This document shows, piece after piece, positions 1 through 11,835 of a stretch of DNA of 64,000 bases. The stretch is taken from NCBI GenBank assembly GCA_946811185.2, contig OX328103.1:3038001-3102000 (forward strand), read 5' to 3'. Both the position numbers and the translations under genes were made by a program. Position 1 is the stretch's first letter. The number at the start of each line of letters is the position of its first letter. The DNA is from Hippopus hippopus. Its lineage: Eukaryota; Mollusca; Bivalvia; Cardiida; Cardiidae. The notes beneath the pieces were generated by a model that saw only the letters and a list, made by a program, of their open reading frames with translations, was not told the DNA's origin and searched no databases.

Positions 1-382
1 TGTGTAATTTTATATACCGGAAGTAGTGTAAAATAAGCTGTGAAATACAGAGAACCCAACCAAGACTTCGACTGGGCCTATATTTACGACACATGTGCAA
101 TATACTTTACGGCAATAATGCGTAAACCAGTCCGATTCTATAAATAAATTCCCGGAAAACCACTTTTGTCTAAAATAAACCCTGTAGTTAAATAAAGAAC
201 TGTGTTCGCTTGATATTGAAGGAAGAACAGACTTGGATTTATGACGCCTTATTCAAGTTCGTAGATGATTTAGAGTTTGGAAAGTTTCATCACAGATGAC
301 GCAGTCTCATTTATTTTGGGGGTCATTAGAATTAAAATTGCGTCTATGACGCAGGATTTGTGTGTCATGGAAAACCCTGAAA

Positions 383-531
383 TAGAATATTTGTTTTTAC
401 GGTGAAAGATCGAAATTTATTTCTTCTCGTGAACGTCATCGGTAATATTTTCACGAGTGGCTGTCACCGATGATGTTCACGAGATGAAATAAATTTCGAT
501 CTTTCACCGTAAAAAACAAATATCCTCTGTA
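383..531. repeat. F5 foldback element
   Basis: Inverted arms: GGTGAAAGATCGAAATTTAT on the left and its complement before AAACAAATATCC on the right, around GAGTGGCTGTC. One of four copies (also 3577, 27220, 28845). Confidence 0.5.
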
Positions 532-536
532 TATTT

Positions 537-779
537 GAGCCCTGCTCTGGGAAAAGGAGGTTTAACGCATCTCTGTGATGCATGATTCCAGGCAAGTCAT
601 TGCGTAATAATAGATCCATACAATCCATTTTGTCAACCACTGCCTGCATCATGTGGTAGACAGAAAATTAAAATTAGCAAAACCTTGGACCAATGTCAGC
701 CCGTGTGATCAGCACAGGCTGACATGGGTCCATACTGTTTGCTGATGCATTAAGCCCCCTTTTCACAGTGCATGGCTCA
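537..779. repeat. M2 element
   Basis: Ends GAGCCCTGCTCTGGGAAAAG and its inverted partner CCCCTTTTCACAGTGCATGG, about 240 bases, with an inner inverted pair CAGCCCGTGTG / CACAGGCTGACATGGGTC. Likely a non-autonomous TIR transposon. Confidence 0.5.
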
Positions 780-1050
780 TAAATATTTATTGAAGTTTTG
801 ACTTATTTGAGAGCTACATAGTTTTATCTATGATTATGCAACGTTTTTCGGAAAAAAAAAAAACTGGAACCTTTTATGCTTGAGGACCTTTACCTTGACA
901 CCAATCAATAGGGGAAGTTTACACTGGGGCTGTGTAAAAAATCATGTAATTTTTGTAGTCACATTAAAAAGTTATATTCTGCCAACATGAATTATGGCTC
1001 TCGTACCTGTAGTCATGTAGCCTGCTAAAGCTACAGAACAAATAAGTTTA

Positions 1051-1836
1051 CTCTTTACCAGATGACAAAATTTTAGTCTTCTCCAAACTGAAAGCATTTG
1101 CAGATGACAATTTCAATGTGGCTCAAATGGTGCAATTTTTTTTTTTTTTTTTTTGATAGGGTAGAAAACATTGTGGGAAAAGGAGAAAATGCTGGGTACC
1201 AGTATTTTCTCCTTTTCCCACTATGTTTTGAAAAGGCCTCTTTTCCAGGGTCGTCAAAAGTCAGCATTGTGCGTAAAGGGTTAAGAAATCAATTATAAAG
1301 ATAGTTTAATGACAAAATTTTGAACTCAACCAAATTGAGACCACCTGCTGACAACAATTAATTATAGCTGAAATGATGACTTCTGTCTTTGATAGGGTAG
1401 AAAATTTTGTGGGAAAATGTGACTAGCATTTTCTTGTTTTCCCACTATTTTCAAAAGCTTTCTTTCTTTGGGTCGTTAAAACTCTGGATTGTGAGGTAAT
1501 GGGTTAAGTAGTGTTTAGATAAACAAAAGTTGTTTCCCTTTTTTATGAAGACTGATGCATTGGTCAACAGCATGTATATTGACCTGTTCATGAGGACAAA
1601 TAGCATGGTTTGTAACGGCACCTTAATCTTGACTCTTTACCAGATCACAGAATTTTAGACTTATCCAATTTAAAAGCATTTGCAGATCACAAGTTATGTT
1701 ATGGGGCTAGGAAGTCAAAATCTGCCTTTGATAGGGTAAAAAACATTTTTGGGAAGGGAAAAAATGCTAGTTACCAGCATTTTCTTCTTTACCAGAAATG
1801 TTTTCAAGAGCCCTATTCTTCAGGTAAAGGGTCAAT
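1051..1836 (+). repeat. Three M1 elements
   Basis: Copies at 1051-1280, about 1307-1503 and 1639-1836, each ending in GGTAAAGGG or a variant. The second has lost its first bases; the last two have lost part of the central palindrome. Confidence 0.5.
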
Positions 1837-1996
1837 AAATTGTGTGATACCACACCAATCCTATACTTAACGTAGAACACTGCCAGTTAACAATGCATGA
1901 TACTGCATGTATAGATGTATATTGCTTATTGCATACTTTTGGGTCATACTTATAAACAGTGGATGGTATTGCACAAAAATTCGTATACATAGGACA

Positions 1997-2250
1997 GAGT
2001 CATGCTCTGTGAAAAGGGTTTTAACGCATTTGCAAAAAGTATCAACCCAGGTCAACCTGTGCCGTCCACACAGGCTGACCTGAGTCGAAACTTTCTGCTA
2101 TTGGTCAGTTTTCTGCACGCCAAAGGATCAATCTACCTTAGGATACAGTCCGTTGTTACACAAAATGAATATCATGGATCCCTAATTATACTTATACTTC
2201 GTATGATGCATCACAGAGATGCGTAAAGCCCCCTTTTGCCAGAGCATTGC
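1997..2250 (+). repeat. M2 element
   Basis: Starts GAGTCATGCTCTGTGAAAAG, ends in GCCAGAGCATTGCTC; inner palindromic CAGGCTGACCTGAGTC. Inserted in the minisatellite. Confidence 0.5.
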
Positions 2251-2318
2251 TCATATATAGGATGTTTGTTGTATATTTTTGGTCATACTCATTAATGATG
2301 CTTGTTAATGCACATATA

Positions 2319-3323
2319 CGAGGGCAATTAAAAAATAACGTAGACAAACCATATTACCAAGCTGTTTAACATGATATTTTCATGACTTTCTAATACAGTG
2401 AAACCAAACATTTTTACAGCTTATGTCTAAAATATCTGGGACATCGGTTCACTGGTTGTCTAGATACACCATCTTATGCTACATTATCACAGTGACCATG
2501 GCGCAGGATAAATTACGTCACCCGACGTTATCAACATCATTTCGGAAGACTCACCCTACAGCTTTTCCAAGTTCTCACCCGTGCACTCTATACAACGTCT
2601 GTTCCCGTGGATCCATTCCTTTTGTCAAATGTTTTTGTACCAGTTCTTTTCGATCCAAGCCACTATGACTATGATTCTGGTTTCATAATTCAATTGTTCT
2701 GTTGCCTTCATAACATTGCTGATGCTACTGATGAGTTTCATGTCAATTTTTCGCTTTCTTCCCTGGCCAATATCGTCCTCTACAGATGTTCTTCCCTCTG
2801 AACATGTCAATGCCGCTTGTAGACTAAGGCTCGGCACACCTTTGGCTTTAGCTCTGCTTTTTCCAGGATATCTCGTGTCTCAGTTGGTGTTTTTCGGAGT
2901 ACAACACGGAACTTTAGTGTCAGACGTTGCTCCATGGCTTCGGACAAATCTGGTTGCTTTGGTCAATAAATAGTTTTCAAACAACCCTTGTGAATTTGAC
3001 ATTGAAATTCAACACAAACAGTGATGTAAGATCATGCTAAATGTATGTGCAGTTTTATAATGTTTTGCCACTGTATATTAGTAGATATGAGCTTAGTCAT
3101 GCGATGTAAAAAATCAGATGTCGAAATTCTGTGGGTTGCGCCGTGTGTCTAAACTTCCGTTGCTATAACAGCCATAGTTTTGAGTAAAATGTAAGGGTAT
3201 CATAATAACGTTAATTAATGAATTGGAATTAAGTTACACCTTATGTATACCAATTTTTATAAATTTCCATTCAGCCTAAGTGTAAATATCAGCAGTGTCT
3301 ATGTATTTTTTGAATGGCCCTCG
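2319..3323 (-). mobile_element. Mariner-like element, decayed
   Basis: Ends CGAGGGCAATTAAAAAATAA and, inverted, CGAGGGCCATTCAAAAAATA, flanked by TA on both sides (2317-2318 and 3324-3325). About 1005 bases, shorter than a whole mariner of about 1.3 kb. Holds a broken transposase start on the minus strand. Confidence 0.5.
2600..2935 (-). pseudogene. Mariner transposase N-terminus remnant
   Basis: Reads MEQRLTLKFRVVLRKTPTET then a stop after VYKRH; the frame then shifts to SEGRTSVEDDIGQGRKRKID. MEQR..LKF..KLGKTPTE and EGR.SVEDD are hallmarks of the HTH_48 DNA-binding domain of mariner transposases. No catalytic part recognised. Confidence 0.5.
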
Positions 3324-3576
3324 TACATATAGGATGCTTGTATATTTTGGGGGGTCATACTCATTAACAATGCTTGATAGAGCACATATACATATAGCAT
3401 TCTTGTTGTATATTTTAGGGTCACACTCATTAACAATGCAGATAGGGTGCTTGGTGTTTATTTTTGAGTAATACTTATCAACAATGCATGATATTGCACA
3501 TATATGTATAGGGCATATAGGGTGCTTGTTGTATATTTTGGAGTTATGGTCAATATCGGTGCAAGGTATTTTATAG

Positions 3577-4295
3577 AGGATATTTGCTTTTTTCAGTAAA
3601 AGATCGAAATTTATTTCATTGAGTCAACATTATCAGTAATATATTCACGAGTGGCTGTGCCACTCATAAAAATATTACTGCTGATGTTCACTCGATGAAA
3701 TGAATTTCAATTTTTCACAAAAAAAACCAAACAAATATTCTATTTATTTCATGCTTCTAACCCCTTTTTTGGGGGGAGTTACATCAAAATCTAGTGCAGT
3801 TCTTTTTGGTAATTCCCTGTGGCGTACCCCCTTCGAATAACAACTTTTATGAACATGAAACTTCACAACAAATGCAAAGCTGAAAAGCAAACTGTACCTG
3901 TCAGGATTCAAACCCTTGCAGAAAAGATCCTTGTTTTTCGAGATTTAAAGGACCAACACAATAACCACTAAGGTAAAGAGAATTCTCCCCAACGCAGTTG
4001 TTAGGTATTGATTTTATATGGGAAGAAGCTAAGCAGTAAGGAAGGAGTGATCTCCCGTAACACAACACATTACAATATTATGTAAAGTGTTAGAAATGTA
4101 GGGTAAATTACATCATATTGCCATCTGATTGAATGGCACACGCTGTTTACCTAGGTAACTAGTGCGCGGGAACTACTTTTTCCGCCTTCAATCGAAGAGT
4201 TATAAAATCGGTATTTTTCACTGGTCTTAACCATGAAATATAGAACAATATTCCACCGTTATTTCTCGATAAACTATTGAAAAGCATGAAATAAA
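3577..4295. repeat. F5 element, long form with an inserted SINE-like piece
   Basis: The foldback at 3580-3740 continues into sequence matching 28550-28850 in opposite orientation (TTACCTAGGTAACTAG, ATTTCTCGATA). A SINE-like segment at 3880-4060 interrupts it. Confidence 0.5.
3880..4060 (-). repeat. SINE-like repeat (type shared with 17266)
   Basis: The complement reads GTTACGGGAGATCACTCC, then CAATACCTAACAACTGCGTT, then TTAGTGGTTATTGTGTTGG and GGGTTTGAATCCTGACAGG. The last two resemble tRNA A and B boxes. The same order occurs at 17266-17440. Confidence 0.5.
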
Positions 4296-4371
4296 TATTT
4301 GTTGCTTATTGTATATACATCTTTTAACTGATTAGAAACATCTTTTAAATTTTTAAGGGAAAAAGGACATT

Positions 4372-4951
4372 AACCATTTACCAAACAATACTCAGTTTTA
4401 ACAACTCAAGGGAGGGAATCTTTTAAAAATAAACATTTTCTACTTTTCTCAAAGTGTTTTCTACCCTCTCAAAGACAAATCTTGTCATATGATCATGCTT
4501 GATTTGTCCTCTGCCAATGCTCCCAATACAGATAGGTCTAAAATGTGGCTCAGATGATGGAACTTGCCTTTCATTGAGTAGGAAATATTGTGGGAAAAGG
4601 AGAAAATAAGTTTTTTCCACAATGTTTTCAAAAACTGTCATTCTCAGAGTTATTAAAATTCTGGATTGTGTAGTAATGAGTTTAGTTTAAATCAGATGAC
4701 AACATTTAGACCAGTCTGTATTGTTTGTTAACCCTTTACCAGATGACAAAATGTTAGCCTTGTCCAAATTGAAAGCATTTGCATCAACTATTTCAGTGTG
4801 GTTCAGATTGTGCAATCTTGCTTTGATAGGGTAGAAAACATTGTGGAAAAAGGAGAAAATGCTGGTTACCAGCATTTTCTCCTTTTTCCATAATGTTTTT
4901 AAAAGGCCTCTTCTACATGGTCGTGAAAACCAGAGATTGTTTGGTAAAGGG
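4372..4951. repeat. M1 elements (composite and a complete copy)
   Basis: 4372-4680 looks like two copies merged in opposite orientation. 4732-4951 is complete (220 bases) with TTAA at 4728 and 4952 and the palindrome ATGCTGGTTACCAGCAT. Confidence 0.5.
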
Positions 4952-4962
4952 TTAAAGGGTTA

Positions 4963-5195
4963 ATGCATCTGCAAAAAATATTGACCAGGATTAGCCTGCA
5001 AAGTCTGTGCAGACTGACTAAGGTCAAAACTTTTGGCTAATGGTAAGTTTTCTGCATGTCAAAGGACCACTCTGTCTCATGATTTAGTCAGTTTTTTAAC
5101 AAACTGCCCCAAATAAGATGAGAACTTGCTTGTTATAATGCATTATGAAGATGCATTAAACCCCCTTTTCCCAGAGCATCATTCATGTACAAAAA
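4963..5195 (+). repeat. M2 element, 5' trimmed
   Basis: AATGCATCTGCAAAAAATAT through CCCCTTTTCCCAGAGCATC; the first end is missing. Confidence 0.5.
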
Positions 5196-5649
5196 GACTT
5201 TGTTACGGACACATCTATCGTCACCATTAACATATTAATCCTGACAACAAAATTCTACACTTGTCAAAATTGAAAGCATGTGCATATTACAGATTAAGGT
5301 ATTACCATCCTAACGCTTCTAGTGCAATATGGAATAAAATTTCTTATTAGTTGATAAATGAGGATTTATACTGATATAATATTTTTGCACATTTCTAGCT
5401 AACCAGAAATTCCTTTGATGTCTATCTTGAAATTATTTCTTGATACTTTTGTTAGTTTCCTGAAAAGGGAGGTAATTATCATCTCCCTTTGTAATGAGAA
5501 TATAGTGGTTTTAGATTTATAAATGATAATTCTAAGAAGGAAAAAAAGGAAAAAGTGGCTCGGTAAAGGAGTACAATAATACTCATTTTTAATCATAGCA
5601 AATTTTGTAGGATAATATTATAGTGGAAATGGCTGTTTTCCATTAGGAG

Positions 5650-5812
5650 GGTACTACCTTAAGTGTGCCTCAAATGATGAATAAATGGTAGATAACATTG
5701 AAGGAAAAGGAGAAAATGCTGGTTACCAGCATTTTCTCCTTTTCCCTGAACGTTTCCCAAAACCTTCCTCCTTACAGGTCATTTAAAAACGAGATTGTGT
5801 GGTAAAGGGTTA
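5650..5812 (+). repeat. M1 element, 5' truncated
   Basis: Perfect central palindrome at 5707-5749 (GGAGAAAATGCTGGTTACC and complement) and end GGTAAAGGGTTAGG. A fragment of another copy lies at 5237-5295. Confidence 0.5.
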
Positions 5813-5867
5813 GGGTTTTAGCTTGAATTGTATGATCATTAATCAAGAGCAGAACAGGCTAGTTAAC

Positions 5868-6330
5868 ATAGCTGTTTTCAGAGAAAATATTGAGGTATTG
5901 TCATAGCCCTGGCATTGTCATTGTCTGTGTTGTCATCTGGGTCATGCAAAAACTTTGACATTTTATAATATCTCTCTCATTACTGCAGATGTTTAATTCA
6001 ACCTTGTACTAGTTTTGAACCATTAAAAGGAGAACCCATACAACAGTGACGGGTTACCATCAAAGTATTTTTTACGCAGTCATGCCTCATTTTGGACTTA
6101 AAATTTTCTAAAAATTGACACCTTATAGTATATGTCATTACTGAAGAATATTTACTATAAACTTCAACTAGTTGTTAACTGTCAAAAGGGGAACCCATAA
6201 AACAAGGGCAAGTAACCACCAAAATATTTCTGACACAGTTATGCCCCCTTCTTTTTTTTACTAATAATGTTTACTAAAAGCAACTGCAGCTGAGCAGTGG
6301 CACCCACATGTGGTGCTCATGCTGTAGATT
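5868..6330 (+). repeat. R4 dispersed repeat, one and a half copies
   Basis: GAGGTATTGTCATAGCCCTG, TCATTACTG.AGAT, GGGGAACCCATA and TGCCCC(CTT) modules in order; the middle part is doubled. Ends in GGCACCCACATGTGGTGCTC. Function unknown. Confidence 0.5.
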
Positions 6331-6379
6331 TACTCTGAACAATTACATATTTTATGAACTGATAACATAAAAGGGAAGG

Positions 6380-6545
6380 AAATTATATAATATTGTTGAT
6401 GGTATTGAAAACAAAGTGAGAAAAGGAAAAAATAGACTTTAACAAGCAACTGCACCATTCTCAAAATTGCATCATTTTGCAACAGTGTTTTCAAAATCTT
6501 TCTTTCTTGGGATTTTTAAATCATGGGGTTATTTTGTGAAGGGAT
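6380..6545. repeat. Degenerate M1 fragment
   Basis: GAAAACAAAGTGAGAAAAGG and TTTTCAAAATCTTTCTTTC remain; palindrome lost. Confidence 0.5.
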
Positions 6546-6674
6546 GATAAAATCCTGAATGAAATTTCAATTTTTTTAAAGGTTCTCATATTAGTTTAAA
6601 AAAAAAAGATCTTAACTCAAACTGTTCTTTTGGCTCCAAATTATATTATTTATATATTATAATATGCTAATAAT

Positions 6675-6935
6675 ATGGCTTGCAACACGGGAAAAGGGGC
6701 ATTTGGACATTTGCGTAAAGTGTCGTCTCGGATCAGCCTGCGCGGACTTAATCCGAGACGGCACTTCATGAGTACATTAGATTTTGTGCTACAGTAGACT
6801 TGTGCAAAACAGAAAATTGCTTAAAAGCGGAAAGCGTCATATCGGATTAGCCTGTGCGAACTGCGCCGGCTGATCCGAGATGACACTTTATGCAAATGTC
6901 CGAATGCCCCTTTTCGCGTGTTGCAGGCCACATAA
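6675..6935. repeat. M6 foldback element
   Basis: Inverted ends TGGCTTGCAACACGGGAAAA and, at 6910-6931, its complement, each followed by GGGGCATT.GGACATTTGC and CTCGGATCAGCC. About 260 bases, single copy here. Confidence 0.5.
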
Positions 6936-7497
6936 TCCTACTTTTACAAATTTTGGTTATCCAGTTCACAACAAAATTGATGCAACATCAAGTTTTTTTC
7001 GGCGTAGCTGAATGCGCTGGCTTTTGACTGTCTTCTTGGCACGGATAAAAAAAGAATGGATAGTACATGTAATTTGTGATTGGTAAAAAATGGCGGGCCC
7101 CTGCTGCCATATTTTCTCACACATTTATGAAACCACTATTTATAAGCTATCACTAATCGATGCCCTGGGGCCTTGATTCATACCATAGCAAATTAACATA
7201 ATAGAGATCGATCCTTTTCTTGTTCCTTTTAGAAATTTAATAAATTCATAAGCGTCACCCAATAACCCAATACTACTTTTCAACCAAATGGAAAACAGTG
7301 AGGAAAAGGAGGCATTTGCTTGTGAGGTTACTTTTCATTTTTTTACTTCATATTGAGCCACAAAAGAGTTTTAATCTTTCATTTTTCAGTACCTCTTACG
7401 CCGTCCATCTTTTTAAAAAATATTTCATGTTCTTAATTATCGTTAATTGACTATGAATTTGTTGACAAAATTTTTGACATGTCCATGTACATGTTAC
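6936..7497. other. No gene or recognised repeat
   Basis: Read on both strands; only short AT-rich frames and no repeat shared with the rest of the window. Confidence 0.5.
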
Positions 7498-7856
7498 GGT
7501 ATTTGTCTTCAAAAGGCTAGAAAACATTGTAGGAAATAGGAAGAAATGCTGATAACCAGCATTTTCTTCTCTTCCAACAATATTTTTCGAAAGCTTTCTT
7601 CTTTCAGGTAGTGAGAAGATGGAATTCACTGTTTAACCCTTTACCGAACAATACCACCTTTAATAATCTTGAAAAAGAAAGCTTTTGAAAACACTGTGGG
7701 AAAAGGAGAAAATGCTGGTAACCAGCATTTTCTCCTTTTCCCACAATGTGTTCTACCCCACTTAAGACAGAAATCGTGATTTTAGTAACATTAAATTTGT
7801 CATTTGTAAATGCTTCCATATTGATCCAGTAAAAAATTTGGATGTTTTGTAAAGAG
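7498..7856. repeat. Two M1 elements
   Basis: 7498-7632 is a 5'-truncated copy; 7637-7856 is complete (220 bases) in reverse orientation with TTAA at both sides and a perfect palindrome at 7697-7745. Confidence 0.5.
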
Positions 7857-7987
7857 TTAAATAATCATTCTGTAGTGAAATCCTCTGTTATGGGCACCCC
7901 ATGATGCAGTTTTCAGAATAAAACACTTTGTGTGTTTTTTTCCCCCTGATTTAAGTCACATTTGACCATTTCTGTGTTTGTTAACAG

Positions 7988-8143
7988 GATATAGATTCCA
8001 GACCGTTGCAGACCAGTGCTTTGGGTCTCCTTCAGAGACTTGTGGATGGCAATGAAAGGGTTCAGAACTTGGTTTTCTGTAAGTTGGACATTCTTTTGTC
8101 CATACAGAACAAACTGACTGAAGTGTTTCAAGTCGTCAAATTG
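7988..8143 (+). CDS. ITPR-like exon 1 (of those visible): RIH-type repeat
   Basis: Acceptor TTAACAG, donor GTATGT, 52 codons, phase 0 at both ends. The peptide runs from DIDSRPLQTS to FQVVKL and includes ERVQNLVFCKLDILL. This resembles the RIH helical-repeat region of IP3 receptors, where a short VQ..MF..LD.LL segment precedes the next helices. The preceding exon lies upstream; I found none between base 1 and here. Confidence 0.5.
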
Positions 8144-8195
8144 GTATGTTATTGTCTTTTTGACATCATATTATGCATATTTGCTACATCTACCT

Positions 8196-8362
8196 GGGGT
8201 TGCATATGGTGTCCATGGTTGTGAGGTAGAGTGTCCACCTTGTAACCAGAAGGTCCCAAGTTCAATACTCAGGAGCAGACGTCAACTTTTGGACTGTTTA
8301 CTGGCCCACGCATTTGTTGCGAGTACTGGTTTAGTTTCCAGGAAGCAGAATCAAGAGAGATG
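8196..8362 (+). repeat. tRNA-derived SINE (type S3)
   Basis: GGTTGTGAGGTAGAGTGTCC and GGTCCCAAGTTCAATACTC serve as A and B boxes; the body ends AGGAAGCAGAATCAAGAG. The same sequence lies inverted at 63868-64000. Confidence 0.5.
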
Positions 8363-8646
8363 AGTATAAGTTGCAAGAACTTGTTTCTCAATCAATGTAA
8401 AATATATATGTTTAAACTTAAATTTACGTTGGGTTTAAGCTTAGGTTTAACAACCAATATTTCTTTTGCCACATTAACTTACTAATTTGCTGGTTAATTG
8501 CTGCATTAACTCTACTAAACAATCCAGTCTCTACACTGTCAAGGAGATATTCTCCCCTTCTGTATTTTTGATAAAGCAACATTTGTCTTGAAAGTTTCAT
8601 TTAACTTACTTAGTAGGTTAACAGTTAATAGTTCTAGTTCTGCCAT

Positions 8647-9260
8647 AACCCTTTTCCACTCATTCGCTAGTTTTAACAACCCCAAGGAAGATGCCTTTTT
8701 GAAAACTTGTTGGAAAAAGGAGAAAATGCTGGCTACCAGCATTTTCTCCTTTTCCCAAAATGTTTTCTACCCTCTCAGTCACATATTTCCTTATATGAAC
8801 CACATTTAATTTGTCTTTTGCAACAGCTTTGAATTTGAACAAGTGTGAAATATTGTCGTTTGGTAAAGAGATAATTATTGTAAAATTGCTTTAACATGTC
8901 ACTACTTTGTTTCTATGACCATGTGCAGTTTTCCGATATTTGCTTCGTTCTAAACAGAGTCCAAATGTTCAATTGTTGCCATGTCTTTGGAGGTGAGGTA
9001 AAATACATGGACGCATGATCCCAATGTAAACATCGTTTAACTCCTTACCAAACGAAAGAATTTTGGACTCCTTCAAATTGAGAGCATTTGCAGACGACAA
9101 AATAACGTCGCTCAAATGATGATTTTTGTCTCTGATAGGCTAGAAAACATTGTGGGAAAAGGAGAAAATGCTGGTTACCAGCATTTTCTCCTTTTCCCAC
9201 AATGTTCTAAAAAGCTTTCTTTTTCAGGGTCGTTAAAATTCGGGATTGTGTGGTAAAGAG
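8647..9260. repeat. Two M1 elements
   Basis: 8647-8867 (reverse) and 9041-9260 (forward, 220 bases, TTAA at 9037 and 9261). Both keep the palindrome ATGCTGG(C/T)TACCAGCAT. Confidence 0.5.
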
Positions 9261-9378
9261 TTAAAGTTGTAAATTTATCTGAGATCTATAAATGGTTCAC
9301 GTAAAAAGACAAAATATCAATTTAATGACAAGTTAAAGAGGTTTCACAATATGCTTTATTCATTTATTTTCCTTCCAG

Positions 9379-9620
9379 ATTTTTGCATGTAATATAAATA
9401 CATGCAAGCAGATCACAGGCAGTCAGGTTCGGGCCATAGTCCAATATTTGACAAAGTACACAGAGAGACATGCTGCCATCTTGTTGGATATCCTACACAC
9501 CATTGTAAAACCTGTTAGATATGGGGAACCATTGAGGAGGAATCAGAATCTAGTTATGCGGCATATTGCTGTTATCAAGTCAAAAATAGCCGACCAGTTC
9601 AGCTTAAATGAAAGTTCACT
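9379..9620 (+). CDS. ITPR-like exon 2: RIH domain
   Basis: Acceptor CCTTCCAG, donor GTGAGT; 80 codons plus CT, completed to Leu by the next exon. It encodes INTCKQITGSQVRAIVQYL, then LLDILHTIVKPV and EPLRRNQNLVMRHI. The pattern of a helix, then IVK, then PL.RNQ.LVM matches the RIH fold of IP3 receptors. Confidence 0.5.
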
Positions 9621-9721
9621 GTGAGTTTGTCTTTGTTTTTGCAGACACTGCCTATGCCGTCTGGTGTATTTGCAGCTTTTCCTGCCGAGCCCGAGAAGCT
9701 CAGTAGATAGCACACATGACA

Positions 9722-10010
9722 TGAGAACAGAGGGTGCTAGTTCAGTTTCCAGCTCTGCAAATTTCTTTCCAAAGATTGATGATAGCTATATGCGTCAGGA
9801 TTCATTCCCTTCTAACCACTGACTATTGTTTCAATAATGGTTATGTTGTAAAGTGGCCAGTGGCTTGGAAAAAAATATTGCGTGGAATACTGGTACAAGA
9901 AACTCCTGGAAAGCATGGATAGGTGCACTGGCTACCATGATATGACTGAAATAATGTTGAAAAGGGCGTTAAACACCATACTAACAATCTATCAATCAAT
10001 TGATTGAATA
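9722..10010 (+). repeat. SINE (type S2)
   Basis: Contains AAGATTGATGATAGCTATAT, GGCCAGTGGCTTGGAA, GGATAGGTGCACTGGC and the 3' end GGCGTTAAACACCATAC. Other copies at 23865, 47008 and partly 54282. The tRNA head is worn. Confidence 0.5.
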
Positions 10011-10211
10011 TTCTGAAATTTTAGATGACATTTGTCTTTGGTTTTGCAAACAAAGTCTGTAAAGCCTATACTGTCTGCTTCGCTGAAACACTGCAGAAAA
10101 AAAAGCAACCATGACATTAAAATTATCTGGGTCTTATTCTAAAATAAAATTACCTGCTGAGTTTGTTCTGCATTTTAAGGGTTAATCGTTATGCTCTTTG
10201 TGTTATTTTAG

Positions 10212-10293
10212 GATCAGTTTTGCGGCTGAACCAGATGGGTCCAAGGTGACAAACTTTTTTACTATCATTGATCTGATGGCTTCATGTGCCCAG
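10212..10293 (+). CDS. ITPR-like exon 3
   Basis: Acceptor TATTTTAG, donor GTAGGT, 82 bases. The peptide ISFAAEPDGSKVTNFFTIID ends in LMASCAQ; in IP3 receptors the corresponding stretch ends the second RIH block with a CA(E/Q) dipeptide. Phase 2 in, phase 0 out. Confidence 0.5.
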
Positions 10294-10385
10294 GTAGGTC
10301 TGTCATGCAGTTATGGATACCATTATGAGATTCTTCTTGAAAGTCCTTGCCGCTGTGTGTTGGTTTTTAAGTATCTGCTGGAATT

Positions 10386-10690
10386 TTTTTTTAGCTCAGC
10401 TGTTTTGAAGACAAGATTGAAATATTGTCATAGCCTGATCATGGCCTGTGTCCTCTGTGTCTGTGTTGTAGTTGTTCAAAAACTTTGACATTTTATCAAA
10501 TCACTTTGACATTTTATCAAATCTGTCATTACTAAAGATACTCACTTCAAACTTGGACAAATTGTTGAATATCAGAAAGGGAAGACATAAATAGGGGCAG
10601 GTAACCATCAAAATATTTTTGACACATTTTAATGCCCCTTTTACAACTTTTTCGCTGAAAGTCAATCTATTTCTAAAAGCAACTGCAGCC
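10386..10690 (+). repeat. R4 repeat
   Basis: From TTTTTAGCTCAGCTGTTTTG to AGCAACTGCAGCC, filling most of the intron between exons 3 and 4. Confidence 0.5.
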
Positions 10691-10799
10691 AATTATTTGA
10701 CAGCTTGTTTTCAAAAGGTTTTTTGGGATGTAAAACCTGACATTAATTGGTAAAGGGCTAAACAATCTTTGTATCCACTGTCCAATGTTTGTTTCACAG

Positions 10800-10984
10800 A
10801 ATGGAAGCAGGACATCCAAGCAGACCTTACAATCTATGATACGGACAAATGTCCTCTTCAAAATTCTGGCACGAGTATCTCACCATAGAATGAGACCTTG
10901 TTTACGATTTCTGACTTACGTCTTCATTGAAGGGGTTGGCGTTGAAGAGGGGGCAGTGGATGATCTATGGCAGAAAAATGAAAT
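10800..10984 (+). CDS. ITPR-like exon 4: helical repeat
   Basis: Acceptor GTTTCACAG. The peptide LQSMIRTNVLFKILARVS continues to CLRFLTYVFIEGVGVEEG and DDLWQKNE. It follows the IP3 receptor layout of a D..R..TH...P..K.AY..FL.....VD.E block ending in MW. The donor is a weak GTACTG after GAAAT; it was chosen because it leaves two bases, matching the next exon. If wrong, only the last codon or two change. Confidence 0.5.
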
Positions 10985-11025
10985 GTACTGTATAACTTAT
11001 TTTTTTTTTAATGTTGAATGTCAAA

Positions 11026-11715
11026 TGACTAAATTTTAGACATATCTAAACTGAAAGTGTTTGCAGACGACAAATTAAATGTAGCTCAAAAGATGATCCT
11101 GTCTTTAACTTTTTACCAAACGGCAAAATTTTAAACTTGTCCACATTCAAAGCATTTGCAGACAACATTATAAATGTGACTTAAAAACTGAATTTTGTAT
11201 TTGGAAGAGAAGAAAACAATTGTGGGTATAGGAGAAAATGCTGGTTATCAACATCTTCTTGTTTTCCCACTTTGTATTTAAAAGCCTTCTCAGCCAGAGC
11301 CACTGAAACTCGGGATTATGTGGTAAAGGGTTAAAATGTTGCAAAATATTGTGGGAATTTGCATATTCATTATTTCAACATTCATTCAATACCTTTCTTG
11401 CATTATCCCCCCCCTCCCCCCCATTGCCAAGCAAAATCCATGGTGGGGAGTTCCCAGGATTATGCCAACTCTTTCTCAGATGCATTTTTTAGATTTGCTT
11501 AATTTGAGATTTGAGAGCATTTACAGAATGGAATATTGCCCAAATGAACGAATTTGTCTTCAAAAGTGTCCAAAACATTGTGGGAAATGTAGAAAGTGAT
11601 GGCTACAGGTCTAAATTAATGATATATGTGATAAGTTCATCTTTTCACCCTTTACCAAACATTCCTTAGAGAAGAAGGCTTTTGAAAACATTGCACGAAA
11701 AGGATAACATGTTGG
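11026..11715. repeat. M1 cluster
   Basis: Fragment 11026-11105, whole copy 11108-11331 (palindrome partly lost), fragments at 11505-11600 and 11646-11715. Confidence 0.5.
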
Positions 11716-11835
11716 ATCATTTCCTTATTTTCAAATGGTATAATAAGAAATTCAAATTTCATGTAACACCCACATTTCTTACTTTTGGCGTCTATTGGGA
11801 CTTTTAATGTTGAATGACCAATTTTTGAATTGCAG

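Larger units (their letters stand above)
1900..3560. repeat. Minisatellite split by two insertions
   Basis: Degenerate units of roughly 70-85 bases built on GCTTGTTGTATATTTT, GGGTCATACTCATTAACAAT and GCATGATATTGCACATATA. Units lie at about 1900-1995, 2255-2318 and 3324-3560. An M2 element (1997-2250) and a mariner (2319-3323) sit inside. Confidence 0.5.

Noticed and set aside
383..531. CRISPR-like array or bacterial signals
   Set aside because: Repeats are foldback and TIR elements in an intron-bearing animal gene; no spacer pattern.
2423..2668. 81-codon plus-strand frame
   Set aside because: Antisense to the mariner remnant; no splice or domain support.
1..7987. Upstream exons of the receptor
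   Set aside because: Searched for RIH or IP3-binding motifs with GT-AG borders ending in phase 0; none found among the repeats.
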